This document shows, in pieces, positions 26,158 to 34,119 of a stretch of DNA of 64,000 nt. The translations under genes were made by a program, and so were the position numbers. The stretch is from Clostridiales bacterium. Lineage in GTDB: Bacteria > Bacillota > Clostridia > Christensenellales > CAG-138. The stretch covers positions 1 to 64,000 of the forward strand of contig JAAYUE010000069.1 in assembly GCA_012517905.1 (NCBI GenBank), written 5' to 3'. The number at the start of each line of letters is the position of its first letter. Within the stretch, counting starts at the first letter, position 1. The notes under the pieces are model-generated. The model was not told the DNA's origin, searched no databases, and saw only the letters and a program-made list of their open reading frames with translations.

Positions 26158-27132
26158 TCAGGTCAGGCGAATGCTGATTTCGCCGGAGGAGAGCGTCTCG
26201 CGCGCGCCGTCCGGGTATTCCACAACGAGGCGGCAGCGCTTGTCCACATCCAGCGCGCGGGCGGGCGTCGCGCGGTCCCCCGCGAGAACGGTGACGTCGC
26301 GTCCGATGACGAAGCTGCGGCGGCGGTATTCCGCGATGGTCTCCGCGCCGCCGAGATCGCGATAGAGCGGCAGAAATCTGTTGAGGTATTCCGCAATCAT
26401 GCGGTTTTTCGCATCCGGCGCGGAGGCAGAAAGCACGCTGCCCGCGATGTTGCGGATTTCCTCGGGAAAGCCGCCTTCCGGCGCGTAGACGTTGATGCCC
26501 GTGCCGAGGACGGCGTACTCAAACTGTCCGCTCTCCATGTCAAACGAGCCCTCCGTGAGGATGCCGCAGATCTTTTTGCCGTCCATGAATACGTCGTTGA
26601 CCCATTTGATCTCCGCTTTTCGACCGGAGAGCGCCTCGGCCGCGCCGCAGACCGCGACGGCGGCGGTGGTGGTGATCAGCGTCGCGTCGTCCGGCGCGAT
26701 CCTCGGCTTGAGCAGCAGCGAGACGTAGACGCCCGTGCCCAGCGGGGAAAAGAAGCTGCGCCCCTTGCGGCCGCGCCCGCCGGTCTGTTCGGCGGCGACG
26801 ACCACCGTGCCCTCCGGCGCGCCCTCGTTTGCGAGCTTGCGCAGAACGAGGTTGGTGGAGTCCACCTCGTCGTAAACGTGCAGAGAGAGAGACTTTGCTT
26901 CGCCGGTGAGGTAGCGACGGATGCCGCTTTCGGAGAGCACGTCGCTGCTGGCCGCGAGGCAGTAGCCGCGGTTTGGCACGGCATCGATGGGGTAGCCGTC
27001 CGCCTGGAGGGATTTGATCGCCTTCCACACCGCGTTTCGGCTGACGCCGAGGCGGCGGGCGATCTCCTCGCCGGAGAGGAAGACGCTTTTATTCGATTCG
27101 AGCAGCTCGCGCAGGTGGTCTTGTACGGTCAT
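26158..27132 (-). CDS. birA: Bifunctional biotin ligase / biotin operon repressor
   Basis: A 324-residue protein that charges acceptor proteins with biotin and represses biotin genes. An N-terminal winged helix (about residues 1-62, with SGEEIARRLGVSRNAVWKAI) precedes the ligase domain, whose ATP/biotin loop reads GRGRKGRSFFSP and whose core has KWVNDVFMDGKKICGIL. The presence of the DNA-binding domain supports a repressor role. AAGGAG lies 10 nt before the ATG, behind a near-consensus promoter and a BirA-type operator. Confidence 0.95.
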   Translation of the reverse strand: MTVQDHLRELLESNKSVFLSGEEIARRLGVSRNAVWKAIKSLQADGYPIDAVPNRGYCLAASSDVLSESGIRRYLTGEAKSLSLHVYDEVDSTNLVLRKLANEGAPEGTVVVAAEQTGGRGRKGRSFFSPLGTGVYVSLLLKPRIAPDDATLITTTAAVAVCGAAEALSGRKAEIKWVNDVFMDGKKICGILTEGSFDMESGQFEYAVLGTGINVYAPEGGFPEEIRNIAGSVLSASAPDAKNRMIAEYLNRFLPLYRDLGGAETIAEYRRRSFVIGRDVTVLAGDRATPARALDVDKRCRLVVEYPDGARETLSSGEISIRLT

Positions 27133-27153
27133 GGGAAAATCTCCTTAGGGGGT

Positions 27154-27207
27154 AGTATAAGGGGAGGGAAAACAAATGTCAACCTAATATATTTAATAAG
27201 GTGACCA
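27154..27207 (-). promoter_or_regulatory. birA promoter with overlapping BirA operator
   Basis: Read on the minus strand: perfect -35 TTGACA (27177-27182), 17-bp spacer, -10 TATACT (27154-27159). The -35 lies inside TGTCAACC-N15-GGTGACCA (27177-27207), which fits the BirA operator form (TTAACC, about 15 bp, GGTTAA) at 5/6 in one half and 4/6 in the other. Binding of BirA here would block transcription. Confidence 0.65.
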
Positions 27208-27227
27208 TTATGAAGAATTGTTTCAAT

Positions 27228-28247
27228 TTATTTGCTAGTGCTTTGTGTTTCATAATCTTTTTTGATTTTTTCAAGGGCTAGATCAGTATAAAAATCTTGA
27301 GAAGGTGATTTTATATTGTGCGAGTCAAGTCTTCTTCTAAAAACTAAGTTTGAGTCACATTTTAGAGAGCGCTTTATATCATTAAAAAGGCTACCTTGCC
27401 GAAACCCAATTACGTTTTCTTTGCACCATTTACATACGTCAGAATGGTTATATTTCCATATTGAGCGAAACTCTTCATCACTAAGACTAAGCACTTGAGC
27501 ATTAGGATCATTTGTAAGTTTGAAACGAGTTGTCCTTGCAATTGTTGCAGCTGCAACATCTGGTGCAGTAATAGCAACTAATAAATCCCGATTTGTTGCT
27601 TTTTTTATGCTTTCAAGTTGCACACTAAAACCTAGAACAATTGAGTCATCTATGCCAGCGTTATTTAATTCTTTAATTGAGGCAACTATTTTCGAAATGA
27701 ACTGATTTGCTTTATCTGATGCCCCATATTTTGCAACTTCTCTTGATAGAAATTCTTCTGGTTTAAATGGTAGTTTAAACCCAAGAGGAAGAATAAACAG
27801 ATTATCTTCCTGAAAAATATCACGGGAGAAATACTTTTTCATGAATTCAGTATAATTTAATGCAGATCTTGCTATTAGCATGAAAATATAAGGTTCAAGA
27901 TGATCACAATAATAGTGCGCAATATTATTTCGATAATCTTCTAAAAATAGGATATTCTCTTTTATAGCAGTGAAACTGTTTTTTGCTATAGTGTTAATAT
28001 ATTCGTTAACATAGGATAAGGCGGTATTCAGTGGAATAGTATGATTATTGGGCAAGAATATTGACCTTGACTTTATATACTTCCTAACAAAAGCCTTTAG
28101 AGCTAATTCCCAAGCATTAATTAAAAGAAGAACTACTGATTCGTACCTGTACTGAATATTTGGTTTGTTATGTAATTCAATTGCTGCAAAATAAGCGGCG
28201 GAAGAGTTTTTTAACATATTAGTAAGTATCATATTTCTTTTCGCCAT
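27228..28247 (-). CDS. DUF3644 protein with a HEPN-type RNase motif, in an AT-rich island
   Basis: A 339-residue soluble protein. The N-terminal half fits DUF3644: SVVLLLINAWELALKAFV (about residues 37-54) followed by DYRNNIAHYY, in which Arg106 and His111 form the Rx4H motif of HEPN ribonucleases. The C-terminal third has a basic segment with two close cysteines (CKWCKENV). HEPN proteins often act in phage defence or toxin systems, but this role is inferred. The gene is strikingly AT-rich (16 G/C of 60 bases at 27961-28020, against 46 of 60 at 26641-26700), a sign of transfer. GGAAG lies about 11 nt before the ATG. Confidence 0.75.
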   Translation of the reverse strand: MAKRNMILTNMLKNSSAAYFAAIELHNKPNIQYRYESVVLLLINAWELALKAFVRKYIKSRSIFLPNNHTIPLNTALSYVNEYINTIAKNSFTAIKENILFLEDYRNNIAHYYCDHLEPYIFMLIARSALNYTEFMKKYFSRDIFQEDNLFILPLGFKLPFKPEEFLSREVAKYGASDKANQFISKIVASIKELNNAGIDDSIVLGFSVQLESIKKATNRDLLVAITAPDVAAATIARTTRFKLTNDPNAQVLSLSDEEFRSIWKYNHSDVCKWCKENVIGFRQGSLFNDIKRSLKCDSNLVFRRRLDSHNIKSPSQDFYTDLALEKIKKDYETQSTSK

Positions 28248-28293
28248 ATGTCTTAACTTCCATTTCTTAGTAGATATTATTTACTTTAGCATA

Positions 28294-28320
28294 GAAAAAG
28301 CTACCCTTACGGATAGCTTT
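28294..28320 (-). terminator. Terminator of the ABC exporter operon
   Basis: Read on the minus strand: a 10-bp stem with one U-G pair (AAAGCTATCC / GGGTAGCTTT, 4-nt loop) followed by TTTTCT, just past the permease stop codon. Confidence 0.8.
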
Positions 28321-28331
28321 ATTTGCATTCA

Positions 28332-29186
28332 CTATTTCTTCTTTCGAGAGAGATTCAGAATCGACAACCCCAGAAACAGGATTCCCGCGCCGACGAGAAT
28401 CCCGATGCTCATAATCGGCGTCACCACGGTGTCCCCAATCTTGAACGTGACCCCCATAAGCTCCTTGAAGCTCTCTATCACGTCCGCCGGCGCACCGGCA
28501 AAGCTCGCCTTGAGCGCGTCCTCCATGATCACCTGCCGAAGCAGCAGCGCGGAGTGCGACGGCGGGAAGAACTTGATGACCCACTGCACGCCGTTTGGCA
28601 GCTGGCCGATGGGGATGTAGATGCCGGTCAGAAAGCCGATGACGGTGCCGATGATCGTGCTCGCGATGGAAAACGCGTTGATGCTCCTGAAAAACGACAC
28701 GAAGAACAGCACGAGCGCGGTGCTGGAAAACGTCGAGAGCAGAATCAGCCCGAATACCTTCAATAGCTGCATGCCGCCGAGCAGCGCGCCGCCGCCCGCG
28801 AGCACATAGACCTCGCACAGCGCGAGCGCGATGAGGCACATGATCACGCCGATGACGAACGCGCTGAGAATATAGCCGCCCGCGATGCTCGTGCGCGCCA
28901 GCGGGGAGGAGCGGATGTCCTTGATGATCTTCTTGGACTGATCCTCCACCATGGTGCCGAACGCGCCCATCGTGGTGGTGACCGACGTGACCGCGATGAG
29001 CCCCGCGACGATCCAGCTGTCCATGACGAAGCGCGAGCCGGGCACGTCCCCCATGCTGCTCGTCCAGACGTCGCCGAGGAAGAGCGCATACATGCCGATG
29101 ATGATGAACACCGACAGCAGCGAGAAAAACACCGAGGCCCGGTCCTTGAAGAATACGAGGAGGTTGCGTTTCATGAAGTTGATCAT
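28332..29186 (-). CDS. ABC-2 type transporter permease
   Basis: A 284-residue membrane protein with six predicted helices, of the ABC-2 exporter type used for drugs, lipids or polysaccharides. The conserved cytoplasmic stretch QSKKIIKDIRSSPLARTSI and the later GTVIGFLTGIYIPIGQLP with FPPSHSALLLRQ are typical. Its start overlaps the stop of the ATPase gene by 4 bp (ATGA), so the two are coupled. Substrate unknown. Confidence 0.9.
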   Translation of the reverse strand: MINFMKRNLLVFFKDRASVFFSLLSVFIIIGMYALFLGDVWTSSMGDVPGSRFVMDSWIVAGLIAVTSVTTTMGAFGTMVEDQSKKIIKDIRSSPLARTSIAGGYILSAFVIGVIMCLIALALCEVYVLAGGGALLGGMQLLKVFGLILLSTFSSTALVLFFVSFFRSINAFSIASTIIGTVIGFLTGIYIPIGQLPNGVQWVIKFFPPSHSALLLRQVIMEDALKASFAGAPADVIESFKELMGVTFKIGDTVVTPIMSIGILVGAGILFLGLSILNLSRKKK

Positions 29187-30097
29187 TCGCGAATCTCCTT
29201 TCCGGTGATGGCGATAAAGGCGTCGTCCATCGTGCCCGTGGTCACCGTAAAGCCGGTGATGGCGTCCTTGTTCGCTTCGAGCAGCGGCAGCGCGTCCAGT
29301 GTGCCGGCTATGGGCACCGATACGCGGTTTGCGACCACCGTAGGCGCATAGCCCGCCTCGGTCAGCCGCGCGAAGAGCGCCTCCGGTTGTTTTGAAATCA
29401 GCGTGAGTTTATCGCTCGTATAGCGCTCCTTCAGGTCGGACGGCGTGCCCTTGGCGACGATGCTGCCGTTGTCGATGACGATGACGAAATCCGCCTCCGC
29501 CGCCTCTTCCATATAGTGCGTGGTGAGAAATATGGTCATGCCCGTGTCGTGCTGGAGCTTTGTGATGGTCTCCCAGACGCTTTTGCGCGTCTGCGGGTCG
29601 AGCCCTGTGGTCGGCTCGTCGAGGAAGAGGATTTTCGGCGTGTTGACAAGCGCGCGGGCGATGTCGCAGCGGCGCCGCTGCCCGCCGGAGAGCTTGCCGT
29701 AAGGGCGCTTGAGAATCTCCGAAATGCCGACACGCTCGGCGACCTCCGCGATGACGTCGTTGAGCCGCTTTCCCCTGAGTCCGTAGAAACCCGCGCGGAT
29801 GCGGAGGTTTTCCTGCACGGAGAGCAGGGGATCCAGCAGCCCGTCCTGAAACACCGCGCCGATGCTGTGGCGGATGGCGTCGTCGTCCTTGCCGAGCGTG
29901 TGCCCATCCACGACGACCCTGCCCGCGTCCGCCTGTAAAAAGGTGCAGATGATGTCTATGGTGGTGGACTTTCCCGCGCCGTTCGGGCCGAGAAACGCGA
30001 AGATTTTACCGCTCTCCACGTAGAAATCGATCCCCTTGACCGCATGGACAGGGCCATACGATTTCTGCAGGCCGGTCACCTCGATGATGTGGTCCAA
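29183..30097 (-). CDS. ABC transporter ATP-binding protein
   Basis: A 304-residue ATPase of the drug/daunorubicin exporter type. Walker A is GPNGAGKST, the signature is LSGGQRRR, and Walker B is ILFLDEPTTGLDP; the H-loop histidine is in LTTHYMEEAAEAD. A C-terminal DrrA-like extension of about 85 residues follows. I place the start at TTG 30097, which has GGGGG 8 nt upstream; an in-frame ATG 18 codons earlier has no ribosome binding site. Confidence 0.9.
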   Translation of the reverse strand: MDHIIEVTGLQKSYGPVHAVKGIDFYVESGKIFAFLGPNGAGKSTTIDIICTFLQADAGRVVVDGHTLGKDDDAIRHSIGAVFQDGLLDPLLSVQENLRIRAGFYGLRGKRLNDVIAEVAERVGISEILKRPYGKLSGGQRRRCDIARALVNTPKILFLDEPTTGLDPQTRKSVWETITKLQHDTGMTIFLTTHYMEEAAEADFVIVIDNGSIVAKGTPSDLKERYTSDKLTLISKQPEALFARLTEAGYAPTVVANRVSVPIAGTLDALPLLEANKDAITGFTVTTGTMDDAFIAITGKEIRE

Positions 30098-30188
30098 TCG
30101 ACATACCCCCGTTTCGCTGAAGATTGTTTCGCATTTGTGGTATCGTATCATGCCGCGCGCTGGCGCGCAAGAAATTGCGCGGGATTTT

Positions 30189-30215
30189 ACTGTCTGCGAT
30201 TATATTTTTGACAGT
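30189..30215 (-). promoter_or_regulatory. Possible promoter of the ABC operon within an inverted repeat
   Basis: A minus-strand TATAAT (30199-30204) lies inside ACTGTC-N15-GACAGT (30189-30194 and 30210-30215). No good -35 is visible, so a regulated or activator-dependent promoter is possible. Confidence 0.35.
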
Positions 30216-30256
30216 TATGACGCTTTTTTCCGACCCGGATGGCGCATAAACAGAAA

Positions 30257-30290
30257 CAAAGCCCCGCCGGCGGCTGCCGGCGGGGCTTTG
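30257..30290 (-). terminator. Terminator after the DUF2892 gene
   Basis: Perfect 15-bp stem (30257-30271 with 30276-30290) and 4-nt loop, followed by a T-rich tail on the minus strand. It ends the Rieske-DUF2892 transcript. Confidence 0.85.
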
Positions 30291-30317
30291 CATAATCATA
30301 ACGAATGACGATTCCGA

Positions 30318-30506
30318 TCAGTTGTTGGTCTTGATCTTAAACAGCGCATACAGCGGGCAGAACCCGAAGATTCCGGTGACCAGGGGGATCAGTCCGATGA
30401 GGCCGATCCAGCGGATGCCGCCGGAGAGGAAAAAGATCAGGCTGAGCACTGCAATACCGACGATGATGCGAATCCAGCGATCGACTTTTCCAACATTCTG
30501 TTTCAT
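30318..30506 (-). CDS. DUF2892 small membrane protein
   Basis: A 62-residue protein beginning MKQNVGKVDRWIRIIVG, the DUF2892 signature, with two membrane helices and the C-terminal GFCPLYALFKIKT. Similar domains are fused to rhodanese in E. coli YgaP. Function unknown. AAGGAT precedes the ATG. It lies 90 bp downstream of the Rieske gene on the same strand and is probably co-transcribed. Confidence 0.88.
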   Translation of the reverse strand: MKQNVGKVDRWIRIIVGIAVLSLIFFLSGGIRWIGLIGLIPLVTGIFGFCPLYALFKIKTNN

Positions 30507-30596
30507 GATAATATCCTTCTTTCTGATGGTTCAATGGGGTGGGTTTGTTCTCTTGTCTGTTGAAATCGGCTGTCGTTCAGCCGTGCCGCGGGAGCG

Positions 30597-30926
30597 TTAC
30601 GGCAACTCGACGAGGATGTCGTTTCCTTCCACTTTGACGGGGAACGACTTCGCGTCGCCAACCTTCATATTGACAAACGCGATCTTTGCGCCGGAGAGGG
30701 ATTTGCCGGATCGGACGTCGAACTTTGCGCCATGACGCGGACAGGTGACCGTCGTGTCCTCCAGCTTTCCGCCGGAGAGGTCGCCGCCCATATGCGGGCA
30801 CTTGTTGTCCAGCGCATACAACGCGCCGCCGACATTTGCAAGCAGGATGACGAGTTGATCGAGTGAAAACTTCTTCATTTCGCCGGGCCATATCATGTCC
30901 GCCTCGGCAACTTTGACATATCCCAT
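30597..30926 (-). CDS. Rieske-type [2Fe-2S] ferredoxin
   Basis: A 109-residue stand-alone Rieske protein. The cluster ligands are visible in CPHMGG (Cys, His) near residue 43 and CPRHGAKFD (Cys, His) near residue 62. Such small proteins pass electrons to oxygenases or reductases; the partner is not in the window. AAGGAGG lies 7 nt before the ATG, and an extended -10 promoter lies just upstream. Confidence 0.9.
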   Translation of the reverse strand: MGYVKVAEADMIWPGEMKKFSLDQLVILLANVGGALYALDNKCPHMGGDLSGGKLEDTTVTCPRHGAKFDVRSGKSLSGAKIAFVNMKVGDAKSFPVKVEGNDILVELP

Positions 30927-30952
30927 ACTGCAACCTCCTTACTGATGGTTTC

Positions 30953-30961
30953 AGTATAGCA
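30953..30961 (-). promoter_or_regulatory. Extended -10 promoter of the Rieske gene
   Basis: Read on the minus strand, TGCTATACT is an extended -10 (TGn plus TATACT) about 27 bp upstream of the ATG at 30926. No clear -35. Confidence 0.6.
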
Positions 30962-31128
30962 CAGAAAATCCGCCGCACTGTGCGAAAGTCACGATAAAAT
31001 GTGATTTCGATTGAATTGTGCGAAATTTGGTGACGTGCGCACGGTATGGGCCACTTTGCTGCGGTATATTAAATACAGAATAGAAACGGGATATCCAGAT
31101 ATCGCACCAAGAGAAAGGGAGTTATCGT

Positions 31129-31641
31129 ATGTTTACGGAAAAAGTCAAACAGCTGCTGAACGAACAGATCGACAAGGAATTCTATTCCGCTTACCTGTAT
31201 CTGTATTTTGCGAATTATTACGTTGAGCAGGGCCTCAACGGCTTTGCCAACTGGTTCACCATACAGGCGCAGGAGGAGCGCGATCACGCGCTGCTGTTTA
31301 TCAAGTATATGCAGAACAACGACATCAAAGTTACATTTGAAGCCATCGGCAAACCGGATGCGGAGCTGAAGAAGCACATGGATGCGCTTCTTGCGGCCCT
31401 GGCGCACGAGCAGTTCGTCACCGCCTCGATCCATACGATCTATGAGGCCGCCTATGAGGCGAAGGATTTCCGCACGATGCAGTTTCTGGACTGGTTCGTC
31501 AAGGAGCAGGCGGAGGAGGAAACCAACGCCAGCAGCAACATCAAAAAGATGGAGCTCTTCGGTTCCGACAGCAAGGGCCTCTATATGCTCGATCAGGAGC
31601 TGAGCGCGCGGGTCTATAGTCCGCCGAGCCTTGTGCTGTGA
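31129..31641 (+). CDS. ftnA: Non-heme ferritin
   Basis: A 170-residue iron-storage protein forming a four-helix bundle that oxidises Fe(II) and stores iron in a 24-subunit shell. Ferroxidase residues are visible in NEQIDKEFYSAYLYL and QAQEERDHA (ExxH), and again in EQAEEETN. Length and ending are normal for bacterial FtnA. AAAGGGAG precedes the ATG. It is divergent from the Rieske gene, so iron metabolism clusters here. Confidence 0.93.
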   Translation: MFTEKVKQLLNEQIDKEFYSAYLYLYFANYYVEQGLNGFANWFTIQAQEERDHALLFIKYMQNNDIKVTFEAIGKPDAELKKHMDALLAALAHEQFVTASIHTIYEAAYEAKDFRTMQFLDWFVKEQAEEETNASSNIKKMELFGSDSKGLYMLDQELSARVYSPPSLVL

Positions 31642-31670
31642 GCACAGGAACAAACCGGATAAAAAATAAG

Positions 31671-31704
31671 GGGAAAGACCGCCGGATATTCGGCGGCCTT
31701 TCCC
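31671..31704. terminator. Bidirectional terminator between ferritin and lipoprotein genes
   Basis: A 14-bp stem with one mismatch (31671-31684 with 31691-31704) and a 6-nt loop. On the minus strand it is followed by a strong T run. Confidence 0.8.
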
Positions 31705-31744
31705 AACAAGAGTGAGCGGGGAAACCCCAATTGTACAAATGCCG

Positions 31745-33100
31745 TCACCCGATATACACCTTTTCGAGCAGTTCATCGCGCTGCGTTTCGTCGTTGAAAC
31801 GGTAGAGGAAGAGCCAGCCGGCGGCGGAATCGACCTTGTTTGCGTCGTCTACGATTTCGTGTTCCAGTTCGACCGTGCGAACCAGAACAGGCGAATCTGT
31901 ACCGATATCATAAACGGAAATCGTCTTCCCGCTCGCGGTTGCCGCGATGGAGCTGTCGACATACAGAAACGCTTCATCCTGTCCAATGCCAAGCAGCGTC
32001 ATGCGCTCGCCGTTGTCGGGATCCGCTCGATAGAGCGTTTCGCTTTTTTGCGTTGGAAGATGGAAGAGGCGCCTGAAATTTCTTGGGAACCACTTCATGG
32101 AGCGGAACGTCTTGGTCAGCAGCAGAATATCCGTGCCGGTATCGTAGGTGGCATACATTCTGTCCGACGTTGGAAACGAACAGATTTCCCGGCCTTCGCC
32201 TGTCGTCCGGTCGTACCGAAGCAACGCGCCTTCTGCGGCGATCAGCATGGAGGAATCCGACAGTCGAAGGATCCAGCGATCATTCGTTGTGTCGTATATC
32301 TGTCCATATGGCATCATAAAAACAACGTCGATGGGCAGCACGGTTCGGCCAACGGATGAATCAAATAAAGAGACGTCAAACCAGGTAGTGAGTTGGACAA
32401 CAGTTTCAGAATCTTGACTGCTTTTCGCAACGATAATATATTGCCCGTCCTTTTCGTAGAGCACCAACTCAGGTCGAAGACTGGTGCCGCTGAATGCGTG
32501 TAGGTCTTCAAGGAGAAACTGATAATCCGGAACCGAGAGAAGCATTTTATCGCTTAACGCGCCGATCCGTAAATTCAGTCTGCCGTAGAAATAATCAACA
32601 GCAGTGGTGCGATAATAAAGGATGCCATTTTCTGCAATATAAAAATCCCAGACATTGTCGTTTTTTAGATTTTCATGGCCGGAGGCTTGACTTAGTAAAT
32701 CGACCGGCTCGCTCTGCGCCGAATCGCGTTTGTAGAGACAAAAACGACGAAACGCGCCGTTGTCGTTCGTGCCGATGTCTGAAAATCCGGAGTAATAGAA
32801 ACCATCGCTTTTTACCGCCAGCGCACGGATATCCTCAGCCTCGAATTCCAGTCGGACATCCGATCCGTCGAGGCGCATACTGTATACGCCCTGTTCCACT
32901 TGCTCCGCAGACTGGTAATAGATGCGGCCCTGATAAAGAGCGCACTTTTCACCATAGTCCGCGTCGGAATCGGCCTTGAAGTTTGCATAAAATATAAGCG
33001 TGTCCAAATCATTATATGATGGATCGCGAATGACGCAACCCGTACAAAGAGAAAGACACAGTATCATGCAGAGCAGAAGCGCAATCGCAGTTTTTTTCAT
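31745..33100 (-). CDS. Predicted propeller-type lipoprotein
   Basis: A 451-residue exported protein. The signal peptide (KKTAIALLLCMILCLSLCTGC) ends in a CTGC lipobox-like site. The body has repeats of the kind ALYQGRIYYQS, KSDGFYYSG, ENGILYYRT and TGTDILLLTK, which suggest a beta-propeller like those in DUF5050 or TolB-like proteins. Function unknown. The ATG at 33100 has GAGGGAC about 7 nt upstream. GC content here is lower than in the flanking operons. Confidence 0.65.
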   Translation of the reverse strand: MKKTAIALLLCMILCLSLCTGCVIRDPSYNDLDTLIFYANFKADSDADYGEKCALYQGRIYYQSAEQVEQGVYSMRLDGSDVRLEFEAEDIRALAVKSDGFYYSGFSDIGTNDNGAFRRFCLYKRDSAQSEPVDLLSQASGHENLKNDNVWDFYIAENGILYYRTTAVDYFYGRLNLRIGALSDKMLLSVPDYQFLLEDLHAFSGTSLRPELVLYEKDGQYIIVAKSSQDSETVVQLTTWFDVSLFDSSVGRTVLPIDVVFMMPYGQIYDTTNDRWILRLSDSSMLIAAEGALLRYDRTTGEGREICSFPTSDRMYATYDTGTDILLLTKTFRSMKWFPRNFRRLFHLPTQKSETLYRADPDNGERMTLLGIGQDEAFLYVDSSIAATASGKTISVYDIGTDSPVLVRTVELEHEIVDDANKVDSAAGWLFLYRFNDETQRDELLEKVYIG

Positions 33101-33219
33101 TGGGGTCCCTCGAAGTACAACAGGCTGACAAGAGTGAATCATATTTACCTGATAATTATATCGAACGATCGTTTGAATTGCACGTGGAAAATCGAAAAAA
33201 ACGGAGCGAACGCTCCATT

Positions 33220-34014
33220 TTAAACAAATCCAGAATTTCGATCATTCATATGCCATTGATGCCACGTTGTCGCTTTCGTCGTTGCAACATAAAATTCGGT
33301 GCAAGTGGTTCGAGGGAGCTCTAGCAGCTGTACGATGATGTGTGAGTTGCGTAGATACACAAATTTATATTCAATTGTTTCAGAATTTGACGCGCTAAAA
33401 AGCCGCTCCGGATCGAAATAAATAGATTGATTGAGCCGGAGTATGCGGCCGGGCAACGCAGGATTTAAAAAAGAGATAGGCCCGGCTGTTTGGTTAACGG
33501 GCAAATCCTGCATCAGGTCGATCTGCAGCAACACGAGCAGCGCTATTTGATACAGTGTAAACACAGTAACAATGAGCGATAAGATGAGAAGTATGCCCAT
33601 CAGGCCATACTGATAGCGGGACAGTCCTTCCTTGACAATAGAGAAATCAACAGTGCGGTTCCCTTTTTTTTGTACGTACATAGCGAATAGTAAGCACAAG
33701 TGCGGAAGCTGCGAGTGCGGAACAAAGCAGAAGGAATATGGGACGGGCAAAGTAGACCGTACGCACATGCTGCCAGTAATCGTAATCAAGCGTTACAAAA
33801 GGAGCGCTAAAGCTCTTCAGGATAGTAGTTGCCAAATGCTTGACATAAACGGGTTTCCCCCGTGAATAGGTGCGGTTTCATAAACCCAATCGTCTGTAAG
33901 ACAAGAATAGTACAGATAACTTACACTGAGCCCTGTAAATATCTGTTGAGCTACGTCACTACCAGAGACAATGTAGTCGTTCTTACTGGTATGATAGCCG
34001 ATTGAAAAGAAAAA
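33220..34014 (-). pseudogene. Decayed or frameshifted membrane protein gene
   Basis: Three consecutive minus-strand frames look coding and fit end to end. Frame A (34014 to 33817) lacks a start codon; frame B (33835 to 33647) carries a membrane helix; frame C (33789 to 33220) has another helix and a soluble tail. B and C would fuse if one base of the eight-base A run (T8 at 33664-33671 on the plus strand) were removed. Between A and B a second shift near 33817-33835 is needed. I do not recognise the family. Either a pseudogene or sequencing errors at the homopolymer. Confidence 0.5.
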
Positions 34015-34119
34015 TTATCGGAATATACGAATGCGTGAATTCCGATAATGCGCGGGATATCGTTGATCGAGTAAATTACGGATCTATGAAGACGCCGGGC
34101 CATAGCCCGCGGCGGGAGG

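Noticed and set aside
30601..30960. Riboswitch or extra gene in the gaps around the Rieske gene
   Set aside because: Only ribosome binding sites, a promoter and a spacer of about 90 bp are present.
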